Shown: positions 42,433 to 54,189 of the stretch, one piece after another | Numbering within the stretch: the stretch's first letter is position 1 | Layout of the letters: every line of letters starts with the position of its first letter | Source: Chaetoceros tenuissimus | Lineage: Eukaryota; Bacillariophyta; Thalassiosirophyceae; Chaetocerotales; Chaetocerotaceae | DNA length: 64,000 nucleotides | Reading direction: 5' to 3' | Assembly: GCA_021927905.1 (NCBI GenBank) | Contig: BLLK01000047.1 | Span: 1,116,001 to 1,180,000, forward strand | Notes under the pieces: model-generated | What the model was told of the DNA's origin: nothing | Databases searched by the model: none | What the model saw: only the letters and a program-made list of their open reading frames with translations | Translations under genes and position numbers: made by a program

Positions 42433-43227
42433 TTAGAAGAAGTTAGAAGAGCAAGCTCCGATCCAACTTATAATATTTTCATGCTGTTTATCTGAGAACC
42501 AATTCGATGCTGCGCACGTTGTCAAAAGCATACTCACATCCAAGTGATAATGGCTTGGATTGTCTGAGTATCCATTTTCCAAAGCTCGATAGCATCTATG
42601 GACGCAATTGTAAATCCGATTACTATCGATTTCGCCTGGTTTGTCCATAAGATTTCTAGAAATGAGTTGAGCAAGATCCACAACATTATATCTGTAGAAA
42701 TTGTAACTACTGTGGTCTATTTTTTCAAGAAGATCGAACTCTTTTTTAAGATTCATAATCAAATTCGTCGCAGTTTCAACAAGTGACTCCTTCTTTGCCT
42801 CCTTCATTGCCACCTTCAAGTGCTCATTTTCCTCCTTCAGCCTAATATTTTCCTGTCTTAATCTCTCTAGCTCTTCTCGATTAATGCTCATTCTATTTCC
42901 AGCAGAGCAATTTTGCTGATGCGATTCAAGATCACTGATTGAACCAGTCCAAGCACATCCACTTTCACTTTGATCACATTTCACTTGAACACTATTCCAT
43001 ATACGAAAGGCAAAAGGATTAGCACATAAATTTCTAACATTGCTTTCGTTGCAAATAGTTCTACATGTTGGACAACTTGTCTGTGTTTCTAGAGCTCTGC
43101 GGATGCAATTTGCACAGAATACATGTTCACAAGAAAGCAATTTAGGCTTCAAAGGGATACTGAAGCAAATGGCGCAAATCAGCTCATCAGGTACTTCGTC
43201 TGGCCGTAAAAGAGAGATAGATGACAT
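42433..43227 (-). CDS. RING plus TRAF-type zinc finger protein, copy A
   Basis: 264 aa from the ATG at 43227, chosen because MSSISLLRP(D/E)EVP is shared with the tandem neighbour; the open frame continues upstream to 43344 without similarity. RING finger CAICFSIPLKP..LSCEHVFCANCIRRA...CPTCR at about 17-57 (C3HC4). Next is a TRAF-type segment (QVKCDQSESGCAWTGSISDLESH..NC), a coiled coil (ELERLRQENIRLKEENEHL), and a C-terminal helical domain shared with copy B (VVDLAQLISR..., DNP.HYHLDV.MLLTTC.AS.WF). Likely a ubiquitin E3 ligase; substrate unknown. Confidence 0.85.
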   Translation of the reverse strand: MSSISLLRPDEVPDELICAICFSIPLKPKLLSCEHVFCANCIRRALETQTSCPTCRTICNESNVRNLCANPFAFRIWNSVQVKCDQSESGCAWTGSISDLESHQQNCSAGNRMSINREELERLRQENIRLKEENEHLKVAMKEAKKESLVETATNLIMNLKKEFDLLEKIDHSSYNFYRYNVVDLAQLISRNLMDKPGEIDSNRIYNCVHRCYRALENGYSDNPSHYHLDVSMLLTTCAASNWFSDKQHENIISWIGACSSNFF

Positions 43228-43574
43228 TGTAAGCTTATTTGAAGTAGATTTAAACGATTGTACGAGTAGATGCAACGAGTAAATCCAATAGGAAAAAGCT
43301 ATCGTAAGTCGTTTTCGTTTTGATCGCGTTGGACTTCCTGCCAAATGCTGTACTCATTACCTAATAAAACCACGACTGAAAACTTACTGAACTTTGCTGA
43401 GCTCAACCTTTTTCGACATTGGCTCATATTTCTATGCTACGAGTAGTGCATGATAGAGAACCAAAAATGGATATAGCAGAGCTATTCTTTCAATTTATTC
43501 CGGAGGTATTATATTACAGCAAGTGTGCTGGAAGAGTCTTACATAAATGCTTGAGTCTTCTGCTTAGATAGTAA

Positions 43575-44324
43575 TCAATTGTTAAACTGACTATTTATCC
43601 AATGTCGAATATTATCTTTCTGCTTAGTTGTAAACCAAGTAGATGCCACACACGTTGTTAAAAGCATATGCATGTCCATGTGGTAATATGGAGGATTATC
43701 CGAATAGTTTGCTTCAAGATCTCGGTAACAATTCTGAACACATTGATAAATTCTATTTCTATCAATTTCATATGGTTTGTTCTCTAAATACCTAGAAATG
43801 AGTTGAGCAAGTTCCACTACATTTGATCTATTGAATTGATAATTTGAATAAGGTATCTTTGGAACCAAAGTATGCGTTTCAATCTTTGTTTTCAAGGCAT
43901 CAATAACATCTTGCTTCTCTTTTAGTTCTGCCTTCAACTTGTTGTTCTCCTCTTTGAAATTATCCAACTCATATTGATTTCCATATCCTCTATTTTTAGA
44001 AGAGCAATTTCTTCTATGCGATTTGAGATCACTGATTGAACCTGTCCAAGCACATCCTTTTTCACTATGATCACATTTCACTTGTATACTTGACCATATA
44101 CGAGAAGCCAGAGAATTTCGATTTAACTCTTTCGCTTGATTATGAGCACAAGATATTCTGCAAGTCGGGCAAGCCAATTGTGTCTCAAATGCTTTCTTTA
44201 TACAATCCGCACAGAAAATGTGTTCGCAAGGAAGCAAATTTGGTTCCAGAGGGACACTGAAGCAAATGGCACAAATAAACTCATTAGGAACCTCCTCTGG
44301 ACGTAAAAGAGAGATTGAGGACAT
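43575..44324 (-). CDS. RING plus TRAF-type zinc finger protein, copy B
   Basis: 249 aa, the same architecture and start as the neighbour downstream: RING CAICFSVPLEP..LPCEHIFCADCIKKA...CPTCR, TRAF-type QVKCDHSEKGCAWTGSISDLKSH, a coiled coil and the shared C-terminal domain. The pair is head-to-tail on the minus strand, about 350 bp apart, clearly a tandem duplication with substantial divergence. Probable E3 ligase. Confidence 0.85.
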   Translation of the reverse strand: MSSISLLRPEEVPNEFICAICFSVPLEPNLLPCEHIFCADCIKKAFETQLACPTCRISCAHNQAKELNRNSLASRIWSSIQVKCDHSEKGCAWTGSISDLKSHRRNCSSKNRGYGNQYELDNFKEENNKLKAELKEKQDVIDALKTKIETHTLVPKIPYSNYQFNRSNVVELAQLISRYLENKPYEIDRNRIYQCVQNCYRDLEANYSDNPPYYHMDMHMLLTTCVASTWFTTKQKDNIRHWINSQFNN

Positions 44325-44539
44325 CTTGTACTAGCTGGTATTTGTTAGAAATATATATATATTTGTGACAACATATTTCAAAGAAAAGTATAGATCTATT
44401 ATTTTTCAACTTTCACAGAATTCGCTCGTGTTTTTTGAAAGAGTTCAAAAGAAGAACGTGAAAAGTGAAAAGTGTGGTGAAGCTGTCAATTTCTGTAACA
44501 AGAATTTAAATCTAGTAGTGGACGACAACATTGTAACAA

Positions 44540-44613
44540 GCACGGGTGGTCTAGTTGGTTATGACGACTGGTTTACACCCAGTAGGTCGGGAGTTCGATT
44601 CTCTCCCTGTGTA
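44540..44613 (+). tRNA. tRNA-Val, anticodon UAC
   Basis: 74 nt. Acceptor GCACGGG (44540-44546) pairs with CCTGTGT (44606-44612) with two wobbles, discriminator A. D arm TGGTCTAGTTGGTTATGAC; anticodon stem ACTGG/CCAGT with loop TTTACAC (anticodon 44574-44576); T stem GGGAG/CTCTC with loop TTCGATT. A T-rich run (TTTTCTTTTT) starting at 44615 is a good Pol III terminator. Confidence 0.92.
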
Positions 44614-44625
44614 TTTTCTTTTTGA
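44614..44625 (+). terminator. Pol III T-run terminator of tRNA-Val
   Basis: TTTTCTTTTT directly behind the mature tRNA 3' end. Confidence 0.7.
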
Positions 44626-44897
44626 TTAGGCCCGTTTTGTTCTATTTAATGTGTTTGATCAACAGCGAAAAGAATGAGTTGAACTGAGATTTTGGTTACC
44701 GAGATATGCTCTGACTTTAACATTGATTTTTTGAGGGTGTTCGATCCCCGCAGAGATTGGAAGTTTTCCTTCCATTGGTCTTTGTTTTGAATTACATTCT
44801 TTGTCTGCTGTATGTAGAAAGAACAAAAGTATGCTTTTTGATGGACTATCATTTATATTTACTAGCAGAAGTGAGTGAGTCACCTATCGTCACTCAC

Positions 44898-46800
44898 TCA
44901 CCCAGCTTTATGTCCAAGATGCTCCAATGACAACAGCCACTCTACCATATCTTCGTTCGATTTAAGTTTCAAATAAAGCTTGCGGGTTTGTGCCTTTCTC
45001 CCTTTGTAGGTAGTCTCCTTAATATCAACAACAGCATCTCCTTGCGGCTGCCCTTTCTTTGGTTTACGAATTGTAATGTCAGAATGCTTTAGGTCAATGG
45101 AATAGCGCGGCTTCAGTCGATCATACCATGAAGAAATATTGGGTAAATGTCCTTTGGAAATCATGTCTTCGGTAGGTACTTCTACCGTTGGCAGTAGTGT
45201 ATTGAATGCTATTTCCGAGGAGGCACCCATGGATATGTTTTCTCCATCTGGCACTTCCATTAAATGCAGAAAATTGTCAAAGGTAGTGATTGCCATCCGC
45301 GGTTTCCAAGTACTCATCATTTTATCATGTTTGGCCCATACGACTTGAATTTTGCATAGTAATTCACTCTCAAGAGGTGTTTGCAACATAAATCCTTCCT
45401 CAGGCTCGGGTAATCCTTGCAAACCATTGTCTACCACTTCATTTTCATTCTCTTTTTTCGTAGGCAAGCCTCCATATCCAAGTTCAATCATATCTACTTT
45501 ATTTTCAGCCTTTTTCTTTTCTTCTTCATCATACGCCTTGATGGAAAGCGCTTTACTTTTTACTTGGTTGGTAATATCTTGTTCCAATGCTTCCATATCC
45601 GACGGTGCATCATTCAAAGTTTGAATCATGGAATCCATCATGGACGGCATCCCCGTCCACATTTGTTGATTTTGTGTCATGAACGTAATCAAAATATCTC
45701 GCAACTGCACTCGTCTTTTTGCTTCCTTTTCTTTGATATTTGTAAATGCTTTTGTCAATTCTTGTGTAGACTTTTCCCACATGGATATCAGATTTGCAAC
45801 TGCAATACGATAATGCATTTCTACAATCCATACTGTATTGAAAAAGAGAGAGTAATGAGTAAAGCATGAAGTATCATATAAACACAAATATCTATCTTGA
45901 CGTACCATCCATAACTGGCTTTGCATGTTTTCCATCAGGAACAGGCATATGATTGACAACATCTGCAGTCGCTTCCTCATCTCCCAACAAAACAGCTTTG
46001 GCAAGTTTATAATATGCATCCCATGCATTCGTCACTTCCTGTTCGGCATGTTTCAACTGTAAAATCGTAGCATCACCAACAGCACCAACATTTTTAACAA
46101 ACGTATCCAAATCATTCTTGATTTCCTTCATTTGATCCAATACATTTTGAGTCGAATCTAAATTCTCCTCAAAGGCTTGTGCCATGGATCCATAACTTTT
46201 TCTAACAGCTTGACAAAAGTCACTCTCTTCCTCTTCTTCATTTCCAATTTGAAGTAAAGAATTATAATCCTCTAGATATAATTTCTCCACATGTTTTTCA
46301 ACATCATGTTTGACACAATAAGATTTTGCATCTCCACCTAAATGTCGACACCGTTCATTTCTATCATTTTGAACCTGTTGCAATTTTTTCTCAGGTATAA
46401 TTTCATAATTGTCACTAATAGAATCATTGACAATAGCTTGTAAATGATTTTTATAAACCAGATTCATGTTAAAAGTCGTTGATAGAATTTGTTCCATAGA
46501 ATTTGTTTCCTGGTAAGCTTTTTTCAACAAGTTTCGATTGGATCGCCAAAGTAAATTATGTTGAATGTATTTTTTACTATAATCAGAACGACGTTTGGCT
46601 TCGTAGCTTCTGAGTTGCATAAAGTGATTATGACGTTGTGCGGGTGTGGGTGGAGAGGAATGGAGTACTTGGTCTTGGATGTTTTCTTGTGTTTCATGGA
46701 GTTGATTGAGATTTGCTTCTGTACTCGTTGAAGGAGTTATGGGTGGAGGAGGAGGCGACGATGATGGCATCGCTGGTATCTGAGGTACTTCTTCGTTCAT
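44898..46800 (-). CDS. BAR/PH-like membrane-trafficking protein
   Basis: Two exons, 46800-45906 and 45832-44898, join in phase 1 across a 73-nt intron (GTACGT...AATACAG); 609 aa. A Pro-rich, disordered N-terminus (PSSSPPPPPITPS) is followed by about 300 residues of long amphipathic helices (SYGSMAQAFEENLDSTQNVLDQMKEIKNDL; WEKSTQELTKAFTNIKEKEAKRR) that resemble a BAR or F-BAR dimer. An acidic linker precedes a C-terminal ~100-residue beta-rich module (RYSIDLKHSDITIRKPKKG, RKLYLKLKSNEDMVEWLLSLEH) that fits a PH domain with its closing helix. Membrane-curvature binding is inferred from this layout. Confidence 0.7.
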
Positions 46801-48189
46801 GGTATGTATGTATATATATGGTTGGCTTTAAAGTACAGAGGTCAACAGAGATTATGGATCAATAAGTGCAATAAGTAGTAAAATGTTTCATAAAAATATC
46901 AAAGATCGTCTCATCGTCTTGAGTGTGTTGTGTGCTTTAACGGCTAACGGATACAACAATAAAGAAGACACTCGATATTCATAAAAGACACTCTATTCAA
47001 GATGCGCGGAAAATCGTGCGACGATAGCTAAACAGCTCTTACAATATGCTAAATTAGATATAATTGCTATATAAAAATAACATAGCTAGGTGCTGAGTCG
47101 CCCGATGGCTGTAACCCTAATCCACTCCGGCACATGATTTGCCTGGGAAGAAGACATCACCTGAGAGTATCCCCAGTACTTGAAAGTGCTCCACAGTACT
47201 TTTACATTTTGTGTTGTTCTAATGTACAATAACACAGAATCCGTTGCCTTTTTTTCTTCCATAACTTCCATAAAGACCATCACAAACATATACCTTGCAA
47301 GTTATGGAAAGGGAGGCTAAAAATTGAATGCAAGAGCCATGGAAAGGAAGGTACAAAAATAGTCATCGTCGTGAGCGAGTGACCCGTCTCTCTTTTCCCC
47401 TTTTTGACTGGGAAAAGGAAATAGAACTTTTGATTTATGTATGAAAAAGTTGGCTCACTTTCATCAAGAAATAGAGAGCTTAGATCCTTTCTGAATTGCT
47501 GAATGGAGGCAATCTATCAAGTTTGAATAACAGAGAGGAAATGTCGGAGCAAGAAAAAGAGTATGATACAATTGACTACGTGATAGACTCTGAAACTTAT
47601 GTTCAAGGTGAATGTTTCAATAGTCTTGCGATTTCAGAAAAGAATCGAAACGAATAAAGCGTCTGTAGCTTGACTTTGGTAAAGAGTAATAATAGTGATG
47701 GACACTTGGTGTACATGTGACGGTACTCCATGAAACTGCTTCTGTACGATTATAATCTACAAATCAAATCACTTTCGCCAACATTACAAAACTCCAAACT
47801 CGTCATCGGTGGCAGGAAGGACACGATGGACTGTTGTTGCACTTACGACCTCTACGTCAAATCCAACCTGTGTCATTGAAGATTAAAACAAGTAGACGCT
47901 CTCGATCCATCTCTTAATGGGGGAAATGGGAATAGAACTGAGAATAGAACGAACTAAGAATAGAACTGCAGATATTCACTGCCTGAGAAATAGACACCCT
48001 ATTTACTGAAAAGGCAATGAAGCAGAAATGTTCTATGTTTCAGAAAGCTGGACTTGGAACAAGCTTGACACGAATTGTTTTGGGGGGGAAAGAAACTTGA
48101 TGTTCATGTAGCTACTTGATGGATCGAATGTAATCGAATCGGATCTATCATCAAAATCAATCCTCACTGGAAAATGCTTCACTTTATTG
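46801..48189. other. long intergenic stretch, nothing firm
   Basis: About 1.4 kb with no supported gene. A 39-codon frame at 47541-47660 (MSEQEKEYDTIDYVID start) could be the first exon of something, but nothing downstream supports it. Confidence 0.4.
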
Positions 48190-48345
48190 TTCTTTTTCAA
48201 GAGTGCTGATTGTTGGTGGAGGTGTTGGAAGCTGGTGTATACAGCTTGCTCGAGCATGTCATCCGAATCTCAACATTTGTATGCACAGCTTATTCGACGT
48301 TGTCATCGCGATGGTTTCTCTTGACGCTTGGAGATACGAACATGC
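48190..48345 (+). pseudogene. relic of the oxidoreductase nucleotide-binding region
   Basis: Plus-strand translation gives LIVGGGVGSWCIQLARAC then PNLNI, almost the same as LIVGGGGGVGSWCTQLARAC, PNLNI in the gene at 14682-15809. The match continues at DNA level for another ~60 bp (ACAGCTT.TTCGAC..TGTCATCG) but is out of frame. It is a short fragment of about 150 bp next to the adenylating-enzyme gene. Confidence 0.75.
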
Positions 48346-49085
48346 ATTTTCCAATTTCCAAGAAAAATGTCCAAGAGAATTTGGTGGAAATCCAGCTTGT
48401 TGTTAGCTTGTAAGAAGGAATGGAGAACGGAATGCACTTACTGATCCAAATAGCTGACAGATTACTGGGTAATAATAATCTTAGTCTAGAAATGATCAAC
48501 TGAAACTCAAACGGCACAATGATCAGTGCTGCTAATCTGACTCATCACTCGTGTCCGCAGCAGTTTGACGGAAATTTGGAGAGTTATGCTTAAATAAGCG
48601 CTGAAAAAAGGAGTCAGTCTATTCGTCTTGCTTTATGTTTTTCAAAATTGGTCAGTGTCTATAGACGGTCTTTATCTCATTTTACGCTGGATATTGCTTG
48701 CTGGATCAAGTTGAGAGGAATGAAAGTAATATTGGGCTTGATTGCTGAGATTGAAATGAGAATTCTTAAAGTCCTACTTTAAAATATAGGAGAAAGTCAA
48801 ACCAGGTTTCTTATCTTTGGGAAAGAAGCGGAGAAGGGAGAAGGGAGGGAACTTGATTGATTCGTAGAAAATGAACATTTTGTATTTTTTGGTAATCAAG
48901 ACAGCATCGTTGTAGGGTGAAAAATATATGTTGTTTCAAGTTAGTTTATAGTAACCAAGATGATTTTAGAGCTCATGCTGAGAGTAAGTGAAGAAATTCC
49001 ATTTGAAAGTAGGTCAAAATAATAATTTTGACCCAAATCACATTGAATTGTACTAAATATCGATACACAGATTTATTATTTATTT
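48346..49085. other. intergenic, nothing recognised
   Basis: About 740 AT-rich bases downstream of the adenylating-enzyme gene. Confidence 0.5.
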
Positions 49086-52000
49086 TCAACATGAAATATC
49101 TGAAGATGAATAACTGATGCAATCATCATGACCACTGGTGTTAGTTCTGTCATCGCTGATAGGATTTACTTCGAAAGCATCGTCAGAAGCTTCAGCGATA
49201 ATTGGACTTTCAATATCAGAAGAATTAGAAAGCCTCTTGTCCTCATCATCGAAAGAATATGAATTTTCTCCAATTATTGTAGCACTCCCCTTCACGGTTG
49301 TAGGTTGTTCACTGATTTCTGGTGCTTGTCCTCCAATATATGTTCTCCAAGGGTCTGTTTCAGGTCCAGAGATGATCCCACATGATACATATGTGCCTTG
49401 GTGCAGGATACCGGCTAGACTGGAGTGACCTAAAGTCATCCGATCGAAAACAGCATGATGACCACTGACATGAGCGGAGTCAACAATTGTCTTGTCCTGA
49501 ACTGAAACATTTTTATACTCATAAAGTGCTTGGTCCATGACAATTGCTTGTCCTTCAAAACGAACTCCCAATAGATTCAAGATACCGTTGTACAGAGAGC
49601 TACCACATAGTGCAACTACTGGAACGGAAAAAAACTTGAAAACACAGGCAACACGCAAGAATGACATGTGCATTAGTCTATATGATGTTTCTGATGAATT
49701 CTTTTCAGTTTTCAAAGCAGATAATTGAAGAAAGCTTAGAATCAAAGCTAGTGAAATTGTATGGACAATTAAAGAGATTGTCAACAAAGGAACAGCGATC
49801 CATATGGACTTTGATTGCCAGCACAAAATCCATAATTCATAAGACGGGATCAGCGAGCAGAATGAGCCCCCTAAGACGACAACAATGTGAAGGAAGGCTA
49901 GCTTTGTTCCTATCCAAAGCTTCTGCGGCATTGTACCAAAGTCAGTGACTCTATCATCATTACCATGAATTGTATCGATGATTTTTGAATAAGGAGGTAT
50001 CGAGACTTTTGTAACTTGAAGGTTTCCAATACTTGTAGATGCTCTGCACCCATAGCCGATGCTGCTTTTCTCAATGACAACTTGATTGAGGCAACCATTG
50101 TATTCTACGTCAAAGATAGTGTTGGATACAAATGACTCCTTTATACTCACAAGATCAACCTTGCTGGGCATGAGATGAAGAGGAGCAACAAGGCGAGTAG
50201 CCATATCAATGTCCATCCCATGCAATTTCAAGATTACGTTCCAAATGGTTCCAGAATAGGCAGTAATCGAAATGAGCTCAAAAGCATTTACGAAATGCCA
50301 ATCTGCGGCCCAATGGCACATTTCTTTACTCAAAGACGAAATTCTGGTCTTCCCTGGCCTTCTCTTGCCTACTAATATCCACTTCAGCAAAACACTCGTT
50401 CCGATAGAGGCATACGCAAACCATAAAATTAGTAAAAACCATAAGAGTAATGATGAGTATCTCCATTGTGGTAAGTAAGGTACCCACAAATATTGGCCAA
50501 GTAATATAGTAGAGAAGAAGAGATATAACTCAAACACTAACCACATCACCTTCAAGAAACCGAAGACAGATTGGTTGACCTTACTCTCATATGGACAAGC
50601 TTTTCCAGTTATAAATGCAGGATTCCCAACCACTTTCGACAACTCTGGTACTTGCCCACCTTCAGGAATTACTGACAAGCTATCAACATACGATCCATCG
50701 CCAATAGAACAGCCCGGTGAAACCATACCTTTGATTTCACAAGCATTGCCAATCAGCACTGATCGAAAACGGAGAGATGGGCCTTCATCAGTCCAAGCTC
50801 CAAACTTACGACAGCTGATTGGGTGACTGACGGAGCTGAAGCCTTCAACGGTCACAAGGTCAAACTCTCGAATGAAAGAATTTACGGAAGTGTGCATATT
50901 GATTTTTGCACCCATAACAAAGTAGAAAGCGTTTAAAAGAGGAGTGTCAAGGAAGAATTTTCCAATCCATGCCTCCCACAATGCAACAGCTCTATCTACT
51001 AGCCACCACTGTACATAAGCAATTGATTGTACTTGTACTATTCCTTCTTTGTATCTTCCTATGAAGATCCACTTGATCAAAGCGACGCAGAGTGAAAAGG
51101 AAAACATCCACACTGGGATAATGATGGGAATCCAGATCCAATCAATTTTAAACGTGCTTTTACTTGTAGGGATTTCAACTATAAGACCCAATTGGACCAA
51201 TAATTTTCCGATATAGAAAGATGGTATTACGCAAAAAGAAAATAGTAGCAAGAGACCAAAACCTCCTAATAGTTGTAGCACGCCAAGCCAAAACCATGAG
51301 ATTTTGGATGATTGGATCTCAGGGATCTCATTTAAATGAACCGTGATTGGTTCTCCCAGTGTCCCATTAACAAATGCCTTCAAGTCAGCAGGGGAAGGGT
51401 ATAGTTCAAATGCGTCAGGAGGCAGGGCCACAGGGAAAGCATCTGAGATCGCATCACATAGCTGTATCGACATCATTGAGGACATGCCCAAGTCATCCCA
51501 AGATTGCTCAAAGTCAAGATCTGGACCAAAGTAGGAATAAATAATTCTATCAAAATCATCGGTATTGTCCTCTTCGGAGTTAGAGTCTGACTCGATAGAT
51601 GATGACGTTGCAGTATGTGTAGTCATTCTCTTCTTGAGTGGCGTATGGCCTGTATGAATGTAGATAATATCGAAATGTCCACTATGAAAGGCTGCCCTTG
51701 TTGCCTTTCTTTGGATTTTGCCACTTGTGGTTTTGCAGATGGTTCTTTCCTTGATAGCAACAACCTTCGATGGTACAATTCCAATATATTTTAATACTTC
51801 ATCATATACTTTTGTGGCGACTTCATTTGCAGAGCTTTCATGCGACTTGCGAACCTCAAATACGATCTCTAGATCCCCATCGGCTCCGATATCGTCTGAG
51901 GAGAAAGCAGCTACACAGCCTGGCCTTACCCCAGGTGATGCGTTTTCTACAGCATGCTCGATATCTTGTGGGTAGTAGTTAACTCCGTTAACGATCACGA

Positions 52001-53585
52001 TATCTTTTAAGCGACCACATCTAGGAATTAAATGAAAAGGCAGAAAAAATGAGAAAGAAATGTCACTAGAAAAAAGAAATAGCAAGTATTAAGAGAAGAC
52101 TTACATATACAAATATCCATCCTCCATGAAAGCAAGATCCCCAGTTCGAAGATATTGTCTTTCATCATTATTATTCAACTTTGCATGAAAGACTTCTTGT
52201 GTGAGTTGAGGTTTGCCAAAGTATCCCGAAGCAACGGATGGACCAGAGAGCCATAGTTCCCCAACTTCTTTCTCTTGTACTTCTTTGAAAGATTTTGTGT
52301 CGATAATCTTGATGATTTGTTGTTTTGGGAAAGAATTTTTGTGCCCTACAGCTATCAGTGGTGTCGAGCCATTTGGTGTGTACGTGGAGACCTTGTATTC
52401 ACAAAGATGACACACTCCAACAACTGATTCAGCTAGTCCATATGCAGTAACAAACCAGTCATCATTCAAACCGTACTCTTTGAAAGCCTGCTCAAACATA
52501 TCTTTCGTATCAGTTTGAATAGGCTCTGCTGCATTTTGCGCAGATTGCAAATGTTGAAGATTTAGATTTTGGATTGGTTCAGCTTTCTTCTTTTTGGCTT
52601 CTAGGAACTTCCGGGCAGCTAATCTAAAAGCGAAGTTTGGGGCAACGGTCCAGTTGACTCGAAGCTTCGACATGAGGTCAATCCATAGCAAAGGATTTTG
52701 GATAAATGAAACAGGTGAAATCATGTTGCATTTCCATCCTCCAGCAAATGGGGCAATCACTGCTTGAATAAGGCCCTATATAATATCACGTGAAACTGTA
52801 AATATCAAATACCACATGTTCATAAGCTAAATAGATTTTTTGACACTTACCATATCATGGTACTGCGGAAGCCACGAAAAGCCCACAATCTCATACGGCA
52901 TGATTCCTTTTTTCATCATTTGATTTTGAATCCCATTATGAATAAACTTCACATTGGCATGTAAAGCCCGAAACGAGACCATAACACCCTTCGGATCTCC
53001 AGTGCTTCCAGACGTATACTGCAAAAACGCAATATCTTCTGGCACTATTGAAGCTCCATCCCAGTTTGATGTACGCTTCAGATTCACATCAATCATTTCA
53101 GTTCTAGAATTCTTCATGTTCTTCGGTATCTTCGGATGAACTTTCCAAGTCACATCCTTCGGCCATAGATGTCTCGTCTTTGAAAGAGGATTGATACGCA
53201 ACAAATTGATTGTACCATCAATCAATATAAGCTTCGGTTTCGAATCATCAACTACTTTATTCATTTTCTCAAGAGACTTGGTCATGTTGGAAGGCAAAGG
53301 TGGATAAATGAGCACAGCTACTACGCCTGCTCGTAGACATGCAAGGAAAGCAGCGAAGAACTGCAACCCAAAGTTGTAGCAAAGTATCACTCTATCACCT
53401 TTGGATAGATGATGATTTGCGAGAAGATCATGTGTGATGTATCCAGCTTCGTTCCATAGCTCATTGAATGTGTATTTGAGTTCTGGTTTTCCATGTTTAT
53501 CGTACCAAGTGGCGAAGGTAGAGTTACCTTTTCTATCTACGGTCTCTTGTAGTAGTTGTAGGAAGTGCTCTTTTGGAAATGACAT
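49086..53585 (-). CDS. acyl-AMP ligase / acyl carrier / membrane-hexapeptide synthetase (NRPS-like)
   Basis: Three exons, 53585-52851, 52775-52105 and 52020-49086, join in phase (introns 75 and 84 nt); 1,446 aa. The adenylation part has the core motif YTSGSTGDPKG (about 190-200), HDMGLIQ built across the first splice, YLRTGDLAFMEDGYLYI-CGRLKD across the second, and KTTSGKIQRKATR near its end. It looks like a fatty-acyl-AMP ligase. A carrier domain follows with S649 in LGMSSM as phosphopantetheine site. The remaining ~750 residues alternate membrane spans with two left-handed-helix-like hexapeptide segments (IGNACEIKGMVSPGCSIGDGS; HSSLAGILHQGTYVSCG), resembling the terminal domain of polylysine-type synthetases. 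Probably activates an acyl or amino acid and transfers it at a membrane; the product is unknown. Confidence 0.85.
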
Positions 53586-53962
53586 GGATGGTTGTAGAGT
53601 TTTTTATATTATAAACAATTTACTGTAGAATCAATTACTCTTTTATCTTGCATCGAACCAAGAAAGTTATTGGGTTTAGAAGATTTGAGATTGTTTTGAG
53701 ATTGGAAATTCCTTAAATCATCAGAGAAAAAAGACTGATTTCTGACGTCAATGTCTGATGAGGCACGTACTCGTCGTACGTCAGACCGCATATACTCTCT
53801 TCTATCGTTGTATGGAACAACCACCTTTTCTTGTAAGTATTGACCTGGTATTGTTTGTACGTAGCGGTCATAGCGGTCATTCTAAAAAGTCTTAGTTGTA
53901 TGGGAAGAGCTTTTTACGTTGTATGGGAACAACATTGAAAGCGTGTGCATCCTTTCTTTAGG
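53586..53962. other. intergenic, promoter side of the ligase gene
   Basis: Nothing recognised beyond a presumptive promoter. Confidence 0.4.
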
Positions 53963-54089
53963 GCGCCGCAGGCACCACAAAGTGTTAGAGGTTCACAAAG
54001 TGTTAGAGGGCGGTAAAAGGAGCGCAGCGACTCGCCCTCTACCACTTTGTGACCACCTCTACCACTTTGTGGCGGTGCGCCGCAGGCAC
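53963..54089. repeat. hairpin flanked by 13-bp direct repeats
   Basis: GCGCCGCAGGCAC occurs at 53963-53975 and again at 54077-54089. Between them lies a long imperfect inverted repeat: CACAAAGTG-TTAGAG units repeated twice in the left arm (to 54012) against CTCTA-CCACTTTGTG units repeated twice in the right arm (54033-54074), with a ~20-nt GC-richer loop. It is more GC-rich than the surroundings. It could be a small foldback element; each arm is itself a short tandem repeat. Confidence 0.75.
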
Positions 54090-54131
54090 TTACAGATTAT
54101 ATTTTGCAGTAGCACCCTATTATGCAATAAT

Positions 54132-54188
54132 AGCCGAATAGCTTAGTCGGTAGAGCGCACGACTCTGAAATCGTGTGGTTGTGGGTTC
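54132..54188 (+). pseudogene. tRNA gene truncated in its T-loop
   Basis: AGCCGAA acceptor half, TA, D arm GCTT..AGTCGGTA..GAGC, anticodon stem CACGA/TCGTG with an eight-base loop CTCTGAAA (Gln-like CTG), then GTGGGTTC, the first half of the T arm. The sequence then becomes unrelated (ATTTTGCACA...). The 3' T stem and acceptor strand are missing within view. It looks like a tRNA-Gln-like gene cut in the T-loop. Confidence 0.7.
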
Positions 54189-54189
54189 A

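Noticed and set aside
44680-44770. Possible tRNA around the GTTCGATCCCC motif at about 44741
   Set aside because: A B-box-like string is present, but no matching acceptor arm and no stable anticodon stem could be built on either strand.
47086-47289. 67-codon minus-strand frame in the 46.8-49 kb gap
   Set aside because: Short, without family motif, promoter or splice support.
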